This document shows positions 1-8,323 of a DNA stretch of 16,444 bases, in pieces. The stretch lies in contig CAJWBY010000107.1 in NCBI GenBank assembly GCA_913020705.1, positions 1 through 16,444 of the forward strand, written 5' to 3'. The notes under the pieces were generated by a model. That model did not search any database. It was not told the origin of the DNA and was given only the letters and a program-made list of their open reading frames with translations. The first letter of the stretch is position 1. Every line of letters starts with the position of its first letter. Position numbers and translations under genes: made by a program. The stretch comes from an uncultured Colwellia sp. (GTDB lineage Bacteria > Pseudomonadota > Gammaproteobacteria > Enterobacterales > Alteromonadaceae).

Positions 1-2
1 AT

Positions 3-806
3 GAAATAAATGATGGTGACGATATTTGGATAAATATGATTGGCTCACGTTCTCATACTTTGTCAGATCCTGATGACATCGTGATTGCTGATGCAAATGA
101 TACGGAAATTCTGAATGAGGACTTCGAGACGGGTTATGTTGATGGTGAAGACCTAAGCACAACGTATTCAAGTTCTGCTGAAGCAACAGTAAGAAGCATT
201 GATAGCTCGATAAATCTTGTTGCAAGAATGGCTGATACAACTACAACGGCTGATGCTGAGTTACGTTTAACGACGGCTGCACTTGCTGAAGGTTCTATTT
301 CTACAACGCTTAAGCTACAAGCAATTGCTGGCTTCACAGCTACAACAGGAGTTGATGAAGATAATACCGCTTATATGAGTGTTTACGGTGGCTCTGCCTC
401 TTCAAGTAACCTCACGGGTGAAATTGTCTTTAGTAATGGCGCTGTTAAATACCGTGATGCAAATAAAGATCAGCAAACTATTGAAGGCTTAACGTATGCT
501 GATGATACTGATATTGATGTAGTGCTTAAATGGACTGCAACAGATTACTCAGTTTCAATTGATGGCGGTACAACGTTCTTCGGACCTTATGTTGCAATTA
601 ATACTGGTACAGCAACGGAAACGTATCAAATCCGTATTGGTAGCTCAGGGAAAGAGTCAGCTAAAGAATTACTCGCTGATGACATCGTGATTGCTGATGA
701 AACAGATTCGACAGTTCTAAATGAAGACTTTGAAACTTATGTTGTGGGTGACGATCTAAGTACGACTTACTCTAGTTCTGCCGAAGCAACAGTTCAACAA
801 GACTAA
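3..806 (+). CDS. C-terminal part of a large secreted repeat-domain protein (5' end outside window)
   Basis: The frame is open from the first bases of the window, so this is the 3' end of a longer gene; the Met at 36 is internal. The 267 visible residues are Asp-, Thr- and Ser-rich and almost free of Lys, Cys and aromatic clusters, as in acidic secreted proteins of marine bacteria. One repeat unit is visible: it begins with DDIVIAD and NEDFET, continues with LSTTYSSSAEATV, and runs about 200 residues through a predicted all-beta segment containing VVLKWTATDYSVSIDGG. The unit then restarts with DDIVIAD and LSTTYSSSAEATV, and the protein stops 4 residues later. The fold resembles the concanavalin-like jelly rolls found in adhesins and polysaccharide-active enzymes; this is an inference from pattern, not a family match. 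No catalytic motif is visible. A strong terminator follows 42 bases downstream. Confidence 0.8.
   Translation, partial: EINDGDDIWINMIGSRSHTLSDPDDIVIADANDTEILNEDFETGYVDGEDLSTTYSSSAEATVRSIDSSINLVARMADTTTTADAELRLTTAALAEGSISTTLKLQAIAGFTATTGVDEDNTAYMSVYGGSASSSNLTGEIVFSNGAVKYRDANKDQQTIEGLTYADDTDIDVVLKWTATDYSVSIDGGTTFFGPYVAINTGTATETYQIRIGSSGKESAKELLADDIVIADETDSTVLNEDFETYVVGDDLSTTYSSSAEATVQQD
76..193 (+). repeat. Intragenic repeat unit start, copy 1
   Basis: DNA encoding DDIVIAD through LSTTYSSSAEATV. It recurs at 679-795 with many third-position changes, so the copies are old enough to have diverged silently while the protein stayed similar. Confidence 0.75.
679..795 (+). repeat. Intragenic repeat unit start, copy 2 (truncated repeat)
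   Basis: Second copy of the segment at 76-193. Only about the first 40 residues of the roughly 200-residue unit are present before the stop codon at 804-806, so the last repeat of the protein is incomplete. Confidence 0.75.
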
Positions 807-847
807 TCATCTTGAAGTTGTAGATTAATTTTTTAAAACATTGTGTT

Positions 848-881
848 AAAAATGCCGCTAATTAATAGCGGCATTTTTTTG
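848..881 (+). terminator. Rho-independent terminator
   Basis: The arms AATGCCGCTA and TAGCGGCATT are perfectly complementary around the loop ATTAA and are followed by a run of seven T. The hairpin lies 42 bases after the stop of the repeat protein. A-rich bases before the stem mirror the T run, so it may also work in the opposite direction. Confidence 0.93.
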
Positions 882-1039
882 TTTTTACTTTGAGACGAGG
901 GCGGGCTATTTGAGTGCGACTTTCGCTCTTTTTAAAGTGATAAATAACAAAGTATCTATTTTTAGTCTTTTATCTTTTTAGTGTTTAGCCCGTTTTTTTA
1001 AATATCTCCCTTGTTTACAGCGTTTCCCCTCAATATACT

Positions 1040-1240
1040 CTAATTGCAATGTTCATCTAAAAACCGCACCAATAATAACGTTAGGTTTTCTCTTCTAGAT
1101 TTATCGGACCGCACTGCATAGTATCCCAACGATTTAACTCCCCATTTGGGAAACACGTGTAAAAGATCCCCGGCGGATATATGCTTTTCTATTTAGTGCT
1201 CAGGTAATATAGTAAGCCCTAAATACTCAAAGAATATGTG
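1040..1240 (-). pseudogene. Decayed C-terminal remnant of a LysR-family transcription regulator
   Basis: Read on the minus strand, this stretch encodes GLTILPEH, then an in-frame TAA, then IEKHISAGDLLHVFPKWG, then GYYAVRSDKSRRENLTLL, and ends with VRFLDEHCN and a TAG stop at 1042-1040. The order matches the end of the LysR effector-binding domain: the GLGIxLLPE segment, the xGxLxxVxPxW segment, the YAVxxxxR strand, and the final helix of the type xxFxDFLxEH. The internal TAA sits where a Leu codon (TTA) would fit, so one substitution may explain it. Upstream, a second frame reads DPAHIL just before the fragment, which suggests a further frameshift or deletion. The DNA-binding half of the gene is absent; the sequence beyond 1270 belongs to the kinase leader repeat. 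Probably non-functional. The regulator's original targets cannot be inferred. Confidence 0.8.
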
Positions 1241-1269
1241 CAGGATCTATAATTAGAAAATGATGTTAA

Positions 1270-2076
1270 TAAATAAAAATCAGATAGACGAATAGATTGG
1301 AATACTGCACTATGGATTGGACGTTGCTCTTTGCCATTGTTATCACCTAAGCAGGTGTTAGATGCATCATTACATCTCTAATGAACTGGCCAAATTAACT
1401 GTGCCACTCATGTAAATTATAGTGAAATTCATGTTGATTTCTCAAATGATAAAGTCGCTTTGATTACTTTACTTTAAGATGTAAGTTTATAATTAAAAAT
1501 TAACGTACTACTGAATTTGAGGAAAACATTAATGCAAATATCTGCCAATCAAAGGTTCTTTGTAATAATATTAGCAACACTAGCCTCTGCACTCGTTAAT
1601 TATTTTCCTCTACCTTACTTTGCAGGTTCTCAACTCGTTTTTGGAAATGTAATAGCCGTTACGATAACGCTATTATTTGGGCTTAGAGCTGGACTATTTT
1701 GTACTTTGTTAAGTAGTTGGGTAACGTGGTTGAGTTGGGGAAGCTTTTTTGCAATTCCCCCTTTTGCAATAGAAATTGTTATTATTCATTTTGCGGTTAA
1801 AAGTAACAAAAACCCTTGTTTTTTTGGGATTTTGTACTGGTTAACTTTTGGATGGATGATAGCAGGTGTTCAATTAGCTTTTTTTACTAATTACCTCGAA
1901 GTAACCAAAATAGCGATCACGCTAAAATACCTTTTGAATGGATTAATAAATGTCGTACTTGGTTATGTCATTGCATTTTTATTTGCCCGATACACAACAA
2001 CAAAATGGCAAGAAAAATTTAAAATCCATCGTTTCATTGCTTTCGCAGTTTCTTTTCTTTTAACATTTGCAATATT
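1270..2076 (+). repeat. Long direct repeat, copy 1: kinase leader plus 5' part of the kinase gene
   Basis: This segment recurs at 15631-16444, where the window ends, so the true repeat may be longer. Homology starts abruptly at TAAATAAAAATCAGATAGAC. It covers about 262 bases of leader and the first 181 codons of the kinase, including the GAGG ribosome site and ATG. A TATA(A/G)T hexamer about 43 bases before the ATG is conserved in both copies (1488-1493 here) and is a candidate -10 box, but no convincing -35 box is seen at the right distance. Confidence 0.93.
1344..1357. promoter_or_regulatory. Dyad in the kinase leader (possible operator)
   Basis: CACCT and AGGTG are inverted around four bases, about 175 bases before the kinase start. 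The arms are kept in the second leader copy (15705-15718), where they extend to a 6-bp dyad. The function is inferred only from conservation and symmetry. Confidence 0.3.
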
Positions 2077-4759
2077 CACACACTCATTCTTTTGGCTTAA
2101 GAACATTCAAACAGACAAGTTAGCTCAGCTTAATCACGCTTTACTTTTAGAAGCAAAAATTACCGCCAAGGAACTCAATAGCTATATTAACAATCACGTA
2201 GATATGCTCACGTTAGTCGCCAAATTAAATCATAATCAAGACCCAAGTCCGATAAATTATCAAGCATGGCAAAGCTCAATAGATAACATGCGAAGCACTT
2301 ACCCTAATATATTAACCATGCTTGTTACTGAAAAGTCGGGCAATCTTATTGCTACGGCACCAAAGAATTTAATTGAAAAAATTAAATTGCCAGGTAATGA
2401 TTTCGTCAATGTAAATACTCGCCCTTACTTCATAGAAAGTGTGAGAACAATGCAGCCTTATGTGTCAGATGTATTTCAAGGCAGAGGTTTTGGTAATGAT
2501 CCTATTATCGCTATTTCAGTTCCAATCTCTCATGACAGAGGTTTTGTTGGAATTATCGAAGCATCCTTAGATTTGCAAAAAATGAAGATTCTTGATAGTA
2601 AAACTTGGGATAAAGCGCAAAGTTTACTCATATTTGATAACAATAAAAAAGTAATTTATAGGTCAGATAATCTGCCTTATACCTTTTTACAAAATATTAA
2701 AGAGGAGCCTGTTAATACTTATATTTATGATCCTTCGACTTATTATTATATAGATTCATCAGGTGAGTATCGTATAGGTATGTCCTCAAAAATTGAAGGG
2801 CTAAACTGGACTGTATTTATTTCAGTACCTAGGGTGGTGTATGAAGATCAAATTTTAGAAAAAGTATTTTTTACGATTAAATTATTTCTTATTTTCATTA
2901 TTGCTAGCATATTTATGACATTAAAGTTTACTCGGTTATTGAGTAAACCTATTGAAAAATTAAATGAAAATTTACAGCGAGTGAATAAAACTGGTGATTT
3001 CGAAAACCTCAATTTGAACATTGAACCTTCAATATTTATCGAATTGAACAGTATGTCAGCTATTATTCAAGATTTTTCAAATAGATTAAATGACACTTTA
3101 TCGTCGTTGCATCAAGCCAAAGAAAATAAAGAGGAGGCTAATAAGGCACTTGCCTTAGTGAATAAAAATTTAGAATCAGTTATTGAGGAAAAAACGTACA
3201 GCTTACAACAAGCTCTAGAAACAGCCAACAATGCTAATAAAGCGAAATCTGAATTTTTGGCAACGATGAGCCATGAGATCAGAACCCCCCTTAATGGGGT
3301 ATTAGGTATGCTTGAATTACTTTCTAATTCAGATATGTCTCTAGATCATTTAGAAAAAATAAAGATTGCACAATCAAGTGCAAAAATATTACTCAGTCTT
3401 TTAAGTGATGTTTTAGATATTTCGAAGATAGAGTCGGGTAAGTTAGAAATTGAATCCGTTGAATTTAATTTATTAGCATTAATAAGTGATGTTGTTGTTT
3501 CGCATGCTCTCTCTGCTGAAAGTAAAGGTTTAACACTTCTTCTTGATACTGAAAAGATAGAACATGTGAATGTCGTTTGTGACCCTACAAGGTTAAAGCA
3601 AATACTGACTAACCTTATTGGTAATTCAATTAAGTTTACTCAAAATGGTCAAATAAAAGTTACCTGTTTAACAACTCAATCAGACAATCAAATAAAATTA
3701 GTTATGTCTGTTGAAGATACAGGAATAGGGATCAAAGCCAGTAAAATGGCAACACTTTTCACACCTTTCATTCAAGCCGACTCTTCAACAACCCGAATGT
3801 TTGGAGGGAGTGGTTTAGGGTTAACAATTTCAAAGCAGCTATGTAAGTTGATGTCTGGTGATTTAAATGCAACTAGCGTATTTGGAGAAAAAAGTACGTT
3901 CACAGCGACAGTTATGGCCTTGTCAACAGACACAAAATCGAACTGGCCATCATTTAATAATGAATTAGATGAAGCCATACTAATCATGCCTTTTGAATCA
4001 GCTGCTATTGTAAAGAATTTATTCAAACGGTCAAATGTTCAATGTAGAACATTCAATGAAAATACTTTTAAAGAAATTTCGTTTGAGCTTGAACGTGAAA
4101 GAAAGATAATGTCGTTACAAAACAGTAAGGCTAAAATAATTATCATAGATGAAGATTATTATAATGGTGAATTATTTAATCTAGCAAGCAACTGGAAAGC
4201 CATGAAACATCATGTGTTATGGTTGACTGCTTTATCTACCAACCTAGAGAATAAACTCAAAGAGCAGTGTTTTCCGCTTTGTAGAAAGCCAATTACACCA
4301 ATGAACTTTTCTACGACGTTAAGTAAACTAATACTTAACACGGAAGATAAATTGGAAACTACCAAAATAGAAGATACCTTCACCAATCTATGTGCTCTGA
4401 TTGTAGAAGACAATAGAATAAACCAAAAAGTAGCATCAAATATGTTATCAGTGCTTGGTATTCCATCTGATATTGCTAACGACGGTATAGAAGCGTTAAA
4501 TATATTAAAAAGTAATCCCAAAAAATATAGTTTTGTGTTGATGGATTGTCAGATGCCACAAATGGATGGATTTGAAACAACTCAGAATATTAGATTAGGA
4601 AATGCAGGAGCTGCGGTGCAAAACATTCATATTATAGCGCTAACAGCAAATGCCATAAAGGGCGATAAAGAAAAGTGCATAGCCAGTGGCATGAACGATT
4701 ATTTAGTGAAACCTCTCGAACTAGATAATTTAAAGAAAGCGCTAAACAAAATATACTAA
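1532..4759 (+). CDS. Hybrid sensor histidine kinase with multi-pass membrane sensor, Cache-like domain, HisKA, HATPase and receiver
   Basis: A 1075-residue membrane sensor kinase. The ATG at 1532 is chosen because GAGG ends 9 bases upstream and both are conserved in the second copy; the earlier TTG at 1517 would place the ribosome site inside the gene. Residues 5-190 form about six membrane segments. Residues 190-440 look like an extracytoplasmic double-Cache sensor ending in a further membrane helix (about 443-465), followed by a HAMP-like linker and coiled coil. HisKA carries [10 protein letters not shown] with phosphorylatable His near 581. The ATPase has the N box (NLIGNSIKF, about 695), DTGIGI (about 730) and GGSGLGL (about 760). 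A receiver-like segment (about 810-940) has LTA and RKP motifs but a weak acidic pocket. A true receiver (954-1075) carries VEDN, phosphoacceptor Asp near 1005 in [14 protein letters not shown] and VKPLE. No output or Hpt domain is present, so phosphotransfer must go to another protein. The ligand is unknown. Confidence 0.93.
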   Translation: MQISANQRFFVIILATLASALVNYFPLPYFAGSQLVFGNVIAVTITLLFGLRAGLFCTLLSSWVTWLSWGSFFAIPPFAIEIVIIHFAVKSNKNPCFFGILYWLTFGWMIAGVQLAFFTNYLEVTKIAITLKYLLNGLINVVLGYVIAFLFARYTTTKWQEKFKIHRFIAFAVSFLLTFAIFTHSFFWLKNIQTDKLAQLNHALLLEAKITAKELNSYINNHVDMLTLVAKLNHNQDPSPINYQAWQSSIDNMRSTYPNILTMLVTEKSGNLIATAPKNLIEKIKLPGNDFVNVNTRPYFIESVRTMQPYVSDVFQGRGFGNDPIIAISVPISHDRGFVGIIEASLDLQKMKILDSKTWDKAQSLLIFDNNKKVIYRSDNLPYTFLQNIKEEPVNTYIYDPSTYYYIDSSGEYRIGMSSKIEGLNWTVFISVPRVVYEDQILEKVFFTIKLFLIFIIASIFMTLKFTRLLSKPIEKLNENLQRVNKTGDFENLNLNIEPSIFIELNSMSAIIQDFSNRLNDTLSSLHQAKENKEEANKALALVNKNLESVIEEKTYSLQQALETANNANKAKSEFLATMSHEIRTPLNGVLGMLELLSNSDMSLDHLEKIKIAQSSAKILLSLLSDVLDISKIESGKLEIESVEFNLLALISDVVVSHALSAESKGLTLLLDTEKIEHVNVVCDPTRLKQILTNLIGNSIKFTQNGQIKVTCLTTQSDNQIKLVMSVEDTGIGIKASKMATLFTPFIQADSSTTRMFGGSGLGLTISKQLCKLMSGDLNATSVFGEKSTFTATVMALSTDTKSNWPSFNNELDEAILIMPFESAAIVKNLFKRSNVQCRTFNENTFKEISFELERERKIMSLQNSKAKIIIIDEDYYNGELFNLASNWKAMKHHVLWLTALSTNLENKLKEQCFPLCRKPITPMNFSTTLSKLILNTEDKLETTKIEDTFTNLCALIVEDNRINQKVASNMLSVLGIPSDIANDGIEALNILKSNPKKYSFVLMDCQMPQMDGFETTQNIRLGNAGAAVQNIHIIALTANAIKGDKEKCIASGMNDYLVKPLELDNLKKALNKIY

Positions 4760-4788
4760 AAATTCCATATTTCCCAAGGTTACAGAAA

Positions 4789-5184
4789 ATGATGTTCAAG
4801 TTGATTAATGGATGGGAACTTGCTTTTGAGATATCTCCACCACATAGTGAACCACTTCGTATTGATTTAAACTGGACTAATAACGCCCTCGAAATTAAAC
4901 AAGCTGAAGAAATAAAAGATAGCTTAGTCTACTGGATAAAGTACGTTTGCGTTTGTCGTGATATTTGTAGCAAGCTACGTAAAACAATAATTTTTAACGC
5001 AAACGTGTTCGATATGGATAACTTAGATTATCTAGAAGAAATAGTTGAGTTATTGAATGCGCCAAAATCAGTTCCAGCAGAAAATATGTCTATTCCAACG
5101 TTCAATCTACAACCCTCAGAGGCTCATTTTATAGCACCACTATTTCAATTTAATGCTGTAACCAACGCCTCTATGCGTGGTTAA
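4789..5184 (+). CDS. Small protein of unknown function, probably co-transcribed with the kinase
   Basis: A 131-residue protein that I do not recognise. It starts 29 bases after the kinase stop, with AAGG about 11 bases before tandem ATG codons (4789 and 4792), so translation from the kinase mRNA is plausible. It has no signal peptide or membrane segment. The N-terminal half is beta-like (GWELAFEISPP, LRIDLNWTNNALEI); the middle is helical with CVCRDICSKLRK and an acidic NLDYLEEIVELL helix. The last 15 or so codons lie antisense to the 3' end of the creB relic, with Asn- and Ala-rich, low-information sequence, so the native C-terminus may have been lost at a rearrangement point near 5137 and replaced by read-through. 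A role as a partner of the kinase is a guess from position only. Confidence 0.55.
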   Translation: MMFKLINGWELAFEISPPHSEPLRIDLNWTNNALEIKQAEEIKDSLVYWIKYVCVCRDICSKLRKTIIFNANVFDMDNLDYLEEIVELLNAPKSVPAENMSIPTFNLQPSEAHFIAPLFQFNAVTNASMRG

Positions 5185-5400
5185 TAAACTATTTTGAGGA
5201 GCTATGACTCTAAGTTTTGCTCGAATAGTTTTAATATGAGTATCAACAGTTCGGTCAATATTTTTGGCTGCTAATAAATCTAAACCTTCGGAACCTATGC
5301 CAGCCCACGAACAGTTAAAACCTTCAGACGTGAGGGCATAGGTGATGTTTTCGGCAATACTTGATTCGTCTTCTATGACGAGAATATGTTTTTTTGTCAC
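5140..5400 (-). pseudogene. creB: creB-type response regulator with large internal deletion
   Basis: The GTG at 5400 is the likely start, with GAGGGG 4 bases upstream on this strand; the longer reading from 5472 adds a non-homologous tail. Residues 1-47 are the beginning of an OmpR-class receiver (HILVIEDESSIAENI, ALTSEGF, with acidic pair E10-D11). Residues 48-86 are the end of the winged-helix domain (DRTVDTHIKTIRAKLR, then TTHRGVGYSIK), closely resembling the CreB C-terminus. The family is about 230 residues long, so roughly 140 residues are missing between Asn47 and Ile48 (near 5260). The gap removes the phosphoacceptor Asp, the switch Thr and Lys, the linker and the first part of the DNA-binding domain. 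The join is in frame, with no stop codon. No creC or creD is nearby: the expected creC position is occupied by the small plus-strand gene. Most likely a pseudogene. Confidence 0.85.
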
Positions 5401-5536
5401 GTAGCCCCTCTTCTTCTTATTAAATATCAATAGCTTATAGGTGGTTATGTGGTTTTCAAAAATACAGTACAAGCATGATACCGTAAACTGAACATTCTAC
5501 TAACGTTATTAAAGTATGTTTCTTTGCTTTAAACGC

Positions 5537-6817
5537 TTACATCAAGTTAGGTAAGAACAATACTAGGCTTGGGAAATAAGTGATGACAAGTAACGAAAAT
5601 ATTAGCGCTATTATAAAGGGCCAAATTTCTTTAACGAAATCACCAACAGGTACTTTAGTCACCGAGCAGGTGGTAAACATCATCGAACCAAACGGCGGTG
5701 TTACACCACCAATCATAATGTTAACTATAATAATCATTCCAAAATGGACGGGGTCTACCCCTAGCTGAACAACGACAGGAACAAGTAGAGGAGCCAAAAT
5801 AATAAGCGCTGCTCCACCTTCTAGAAACATACCAATACATAATAAAAATACGTTCAAAATCCCCAGCATTACCAACTTGTTATCTGTCATAAGCAAAAGT
5901 TGCTCTGTTAGTAACTGAGGGATGCGTTCCCAATTCAGGTAATAACCAAAAACTGAAGCTGAGACGATAATCAAGACCACAGTTCCCGTGCCATAAATAG
6001 TGTCCAGCAAAATGGGTTTTATATGCGCAAAGGTTAACTCTTTATAGATAAATATACCGATTAAAGCCGAGGCTAAAACCGCCATAGCGCCAGCTTCGGT
6101 AGGTGTGAATATACCAAATCGTAATCCTAATATAATACCGAAGGGCAGCATCAAGGACCAACTTGAATCTACAAACTGTAGAAATATCTCTTTGCCACTG
6201 GCTCGTTTATCTCGTGAAGATTTATAGTTTCGTTTTTTAGCTATGATGGTCACCGTAACCATCAAGGACACCGCCATAATCATCCCTGGGACATAACCTG
6301 CTGCGAACATTTCTCCAACAGAAACTTGGGCAATTAACGCATAAATAATCATAGTAATACCCGGCGGTATTACAGGTGAAATCGCAGAAGAAGCAGCTGT
6401 GATAGCAGAAGAGAATGATGCGCTGTAGCCACGTTTTACCATTTGGGGCACAAGAATTTTACTTTGCATGGCGGCATCGGCATTCGCTGAACCAGAAACA
6501 CCGCCCATCATGGTACTCAACACCACGTTGACTTGCGCCATGCCACCTGTCATATGGCCGGTTAATACTTCAGCCATTTGCATGAGCTTTTTACTTATCC
6601 CAGAATAATTCATAACTGAACCCGCCATAACAAAAAATGGAATGGCTAATAACGGGAAAGAGGCTGTAGCGGTTATAAATTGCTGTAAAACAAGATCTGG
6701 CGGCATACCCGCATCGAAAAAAGTAAAATAAAATATTGAAGCACCAAACAATGCAAAGGCAATGGGGATGCCTGTAAAATAGAGAAGGAATACTAAAATT
6801 ACCGGTATATAAGCCAT
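5537..6817 (-). CDS. dctM: TRAP transporter large membrane subunit DctM
   Basis: The 426-residue integral membrane subunit that forms the transport channel of a tripartite ATP-independent periplasmic transporter, driving uptake of an organic acid with a sodium gradient (family knowledge). Length and about 12 hydrophobic segments fit the family. Diagnostic stretches are GSANADAAMQSKILVPQMV after the third or fourth helix, AITAASSAISPVIPPGI, FTPTEAGAMAVLAS, and the final GGVTPPFGSMMFTTCSVTKV. It is the last gene of the operon: its ATG lies one base after the TGA of dctQ (TGATATG), so translational coupling is likely. No clear terminator follows in the 136 bases before the creB relic. The substrate cannot be read from this subunit. 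Confidence 0.96.
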   Translation of the reverse strand: MAYIPVILVFLLYFTGIPIAFALFGASIFYFTFFDAGMPPDLVLQQFITATASFPLLAIPFFVMAGSVMNYSGISKKLMQMAEVLTGHMTGGMAQVNVVLSTMMGGVSGSANADAAMQSKILVPQMVKRGYSASFSSAITAASSAISPVIPPGITMIIYALIAQVSVGEMFAAGYVPGMIMAVSLMVTVTIIAKKRNYKSSRDKRASGKEIFLQFVDSSWSLMLPFGIILGLRFGIFTPTEAGAMAVLASALIGIFIYKELTFAHIKPILLDTIYGTGTVVLIIVSASVFGYYLNWERIPQLLTEQLLLMTDNKLVMLGILNVFLLCIGMFLEGGAALIILAPLLVPVVVQLGVDPVHFGMIIIVNIMIGGVTPPFGSMMFTTCSVTKVPVGDFVKEIWPFIIALIFSLLVITYFPSLVLFLPNLM

Positions 6818-6818
6818 A

Positions 6819-7319
6819 TCAGTCTACAACTCCAGGGTTTGTCATTTGCTGAATATCTTGTTTGATAAAACAAAGAGTATGGAATGTGATTAAACCAAAA
6901 CTAACAATTAACGCGGCATTAAACGCAGCAGAAGAAACGCCTAATACGGCGGTGGGCTTACTCCACGAGATACTTGTAAACACCACACTCATGTAAAAAA
7001 TGTAGCCATTAATAAGTAACAATAGAATATTTACAAGAAAACGAATAACGTGTTGAACGTTCAATGAACATTTTAAAACAAGCACGTCGATGCCTAAATT
7101 CATTTTATGTTTGTAAACGGCACTTGCACCAACAAAAGTGGCCCACACAAAACAAATTGTGGAAACCTCTTCAGCCCAAAAGATGGAATAGTCGAATATA
7201 GACCTTAACAACACATTCACTATCACGAGAAGAACCATGGTAATTAAAAAGAAGCCACTTAATATTTCTTCTAAGTAACTAAAATAATGCTTAATTCTTT
7301 TAGTCATATACGTATTCAT
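6819..7319 (-). CDS. dctQ: TRAP transporter small membrane subunit DctQ
   Basis: A 166-residue protein with four hydrophobic helices, the usual size and topology for the DctQ subunit that pairs with DctM. The segment IFWAEEVSTICFVWATFVGA is the conserved heart of the family, and the following MNLGIDVL also fits. The ATG at 7319 shares its A with the TAA stop of dctP (TAATG), a typical coupled start; a second ATG four codons on is possible. It sits between dctP and dctM in the standard order. Confidence 0.93.
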   Translation of the reverse strand: MNTYMTKRIKHYFSYLEEILSGFFLITMVLLVIVNVLLRSIFDYSIFWAEEVSTICFVWATFVGASAVYKHKMNLGIDVLVLKCSLNVQHVIRFLVNILLLLINGYIFYMSVVFTSISWSKPTAVLGVSSAAFNAALIVSFGLITFHTLCFIKQDIQQMTNPGVVD

Positions 7320-8323
7320 TATTGTCTTTCACTTCTGATTTTTTTCAATTCATTTTGAATCTGGTCATACATTTCAATATTTACTCCCGGTAGCGTACTG
7401 AAAAGTGATGACGTGCGAGCTTCGAATGATGGTCTATCCACTTCGTTAAATTGCACACCCTGTTCTTCTAGTTCTTCTACCACCGAAGCATGTTTCGACT
7501 TCAATAAATTAACCATTACATGAGATTCAGTTATAAATTCGTTTTCAACGATGGTTCTATACTTTAAAGGTATTTTGTTCCAAACCTCGGTTGATATGTA
7601 GACTCCCGCTACACCTAAAAAATGATTGGTTAGCGCAACGTTCTTTTTACCTGTTTCGTAAACTTTTGTTTGAACATTGGTAAATTCAGAGCCTTCAAGT
7701 CCATCAACTACACCTTGCTGAATAGCACTAAACGTTTCACCCCATGGTAAAGGTGTGGCTGTAGCACCCATTGCATTTAGTGTTTCAATAAATAGTTTAC
7801 TGCCAGGTGTTCTTAATTTTACACCTTGAAGGTCATCTGGGGTTTTGATCACTTTATCGGTTATAAGGTTTCTAAAGCCAAAGATATATTGCATTGATAA
7901 AATTTTAATTCCCTTTGTCTCGGCCTTTTTAATCCAGCCCTGAACTAAAGGGGTTTTCACTAAACTAATGAATTCATCATAGTCTCTATATAACATGGGT
8001 CCTACAAGTGCGGTGAATTCTGGTACGTAGTCTCCAATGTAAGAAGGGTCTTCAACAGAGATGAAATAAGCGCCACGCACAACCAGTTCAACACCGTCTT
8101 TGTAGGTGGCAATTTGTCCTTGCGGGTAGGTGAGTATTTTTACGGCGCCGTTGGTTTTTTCAAAAACGCTTTTCGCGACATTTTCCATTGAAATGGCAAG
8201 ATCTTCTTTGGGGCTAAAAACGTGACTGAGCCTGAGCACTATTTTGAATTCATCGTCTGTCTTTATTTCACTACAGCCCATAACAAGGCCAAGAATAACG
8301 AGTATTAAAACTGGCCATTTCAT
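7319..8323 (-). CDS. dctP: TRAP transporter substrate-binding protein DctP, probable lipoprotein
   Basis: The solute-binding subunit of the TRAP system. The ATG at 8323 is preferred over 8353 because it opens directly onto a signal peptide (MKWPVLILVILGLVMGCSE) with a lipobox-like VMGC at Cys17, giving 334 residues, normal for the family. Hallmarks are LRLSHVFSP at the mature N-terminus, YPQGQIATYKDGVELV, and GVKLRTPGSKLF, in which the Arg near 171 is the family's carboxylate-binding residue. ATPLPWGETFSAIQQGVVDG and the following GLEG segment are the canonical TRAP signature, then TNHFLGVAGVYIS. The conserved Arg supports a carboxylate substrate; which one is not determinable. Gram-negative DctP proteins are usually free in the periplasm, so the Cys is notable. 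It is the first gene of the operon, and its promoter must lie in the 465-base gap upstream. Confidence 0.93.
   Translation of the reverse strand: MKWPVLILVILGLVMGCSEIKTDDEFKIVLRLSHVFSPKEDLAISMENVAKSVFEKTNGAVKILTYPQGQIATYKDGVELVVRGAYFISVEDPSYIGDYVPEFTALVGPMLYRDYDEFISLVKTPLVQGWIKKAETKGIKILSMQYIFGFRNLITDKVIKTPDDLQGVKLRTPGSKLFIETLNAMGATATPLPWGETFSAIQQGVVDGLEGSEFTNVQTKVYETGKKNVALTNHFLGVAGVYISTEVWNKIPLKYRTIVENEFITESHVMVNLLKSKHASVVEELEEQGVQFNEVDRPSFEARTSSLFSTLPGVNIEMYDQIQNELKKIRSERQ

Noticed and set aside
912..933. GAG(TG)CGA hairpin followed by five T
   Set aside because: The short, bulged stem gives weak stability, and no gene ends nearby on that strand.
902..992. CGGGCTA and TAGCCCG inverted 77 bases apart with a T run after the second arm
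   Set aside because: The loop is too long for an intrinsic terminator, and a strong terminator already lies at 848-881; probably chance or a relic.
1517..1531. TTG start extending the kinase by five residues
   Set aside because: It would place the conserved GAGG ribosome site inside the coding sequence; both copies support the ATG.
4385..4521. Minus-strand open frame antisense to the receiver domain of the kinase
   Set aside because: Shadow of the receiver coding frame, which has all expected motifs.
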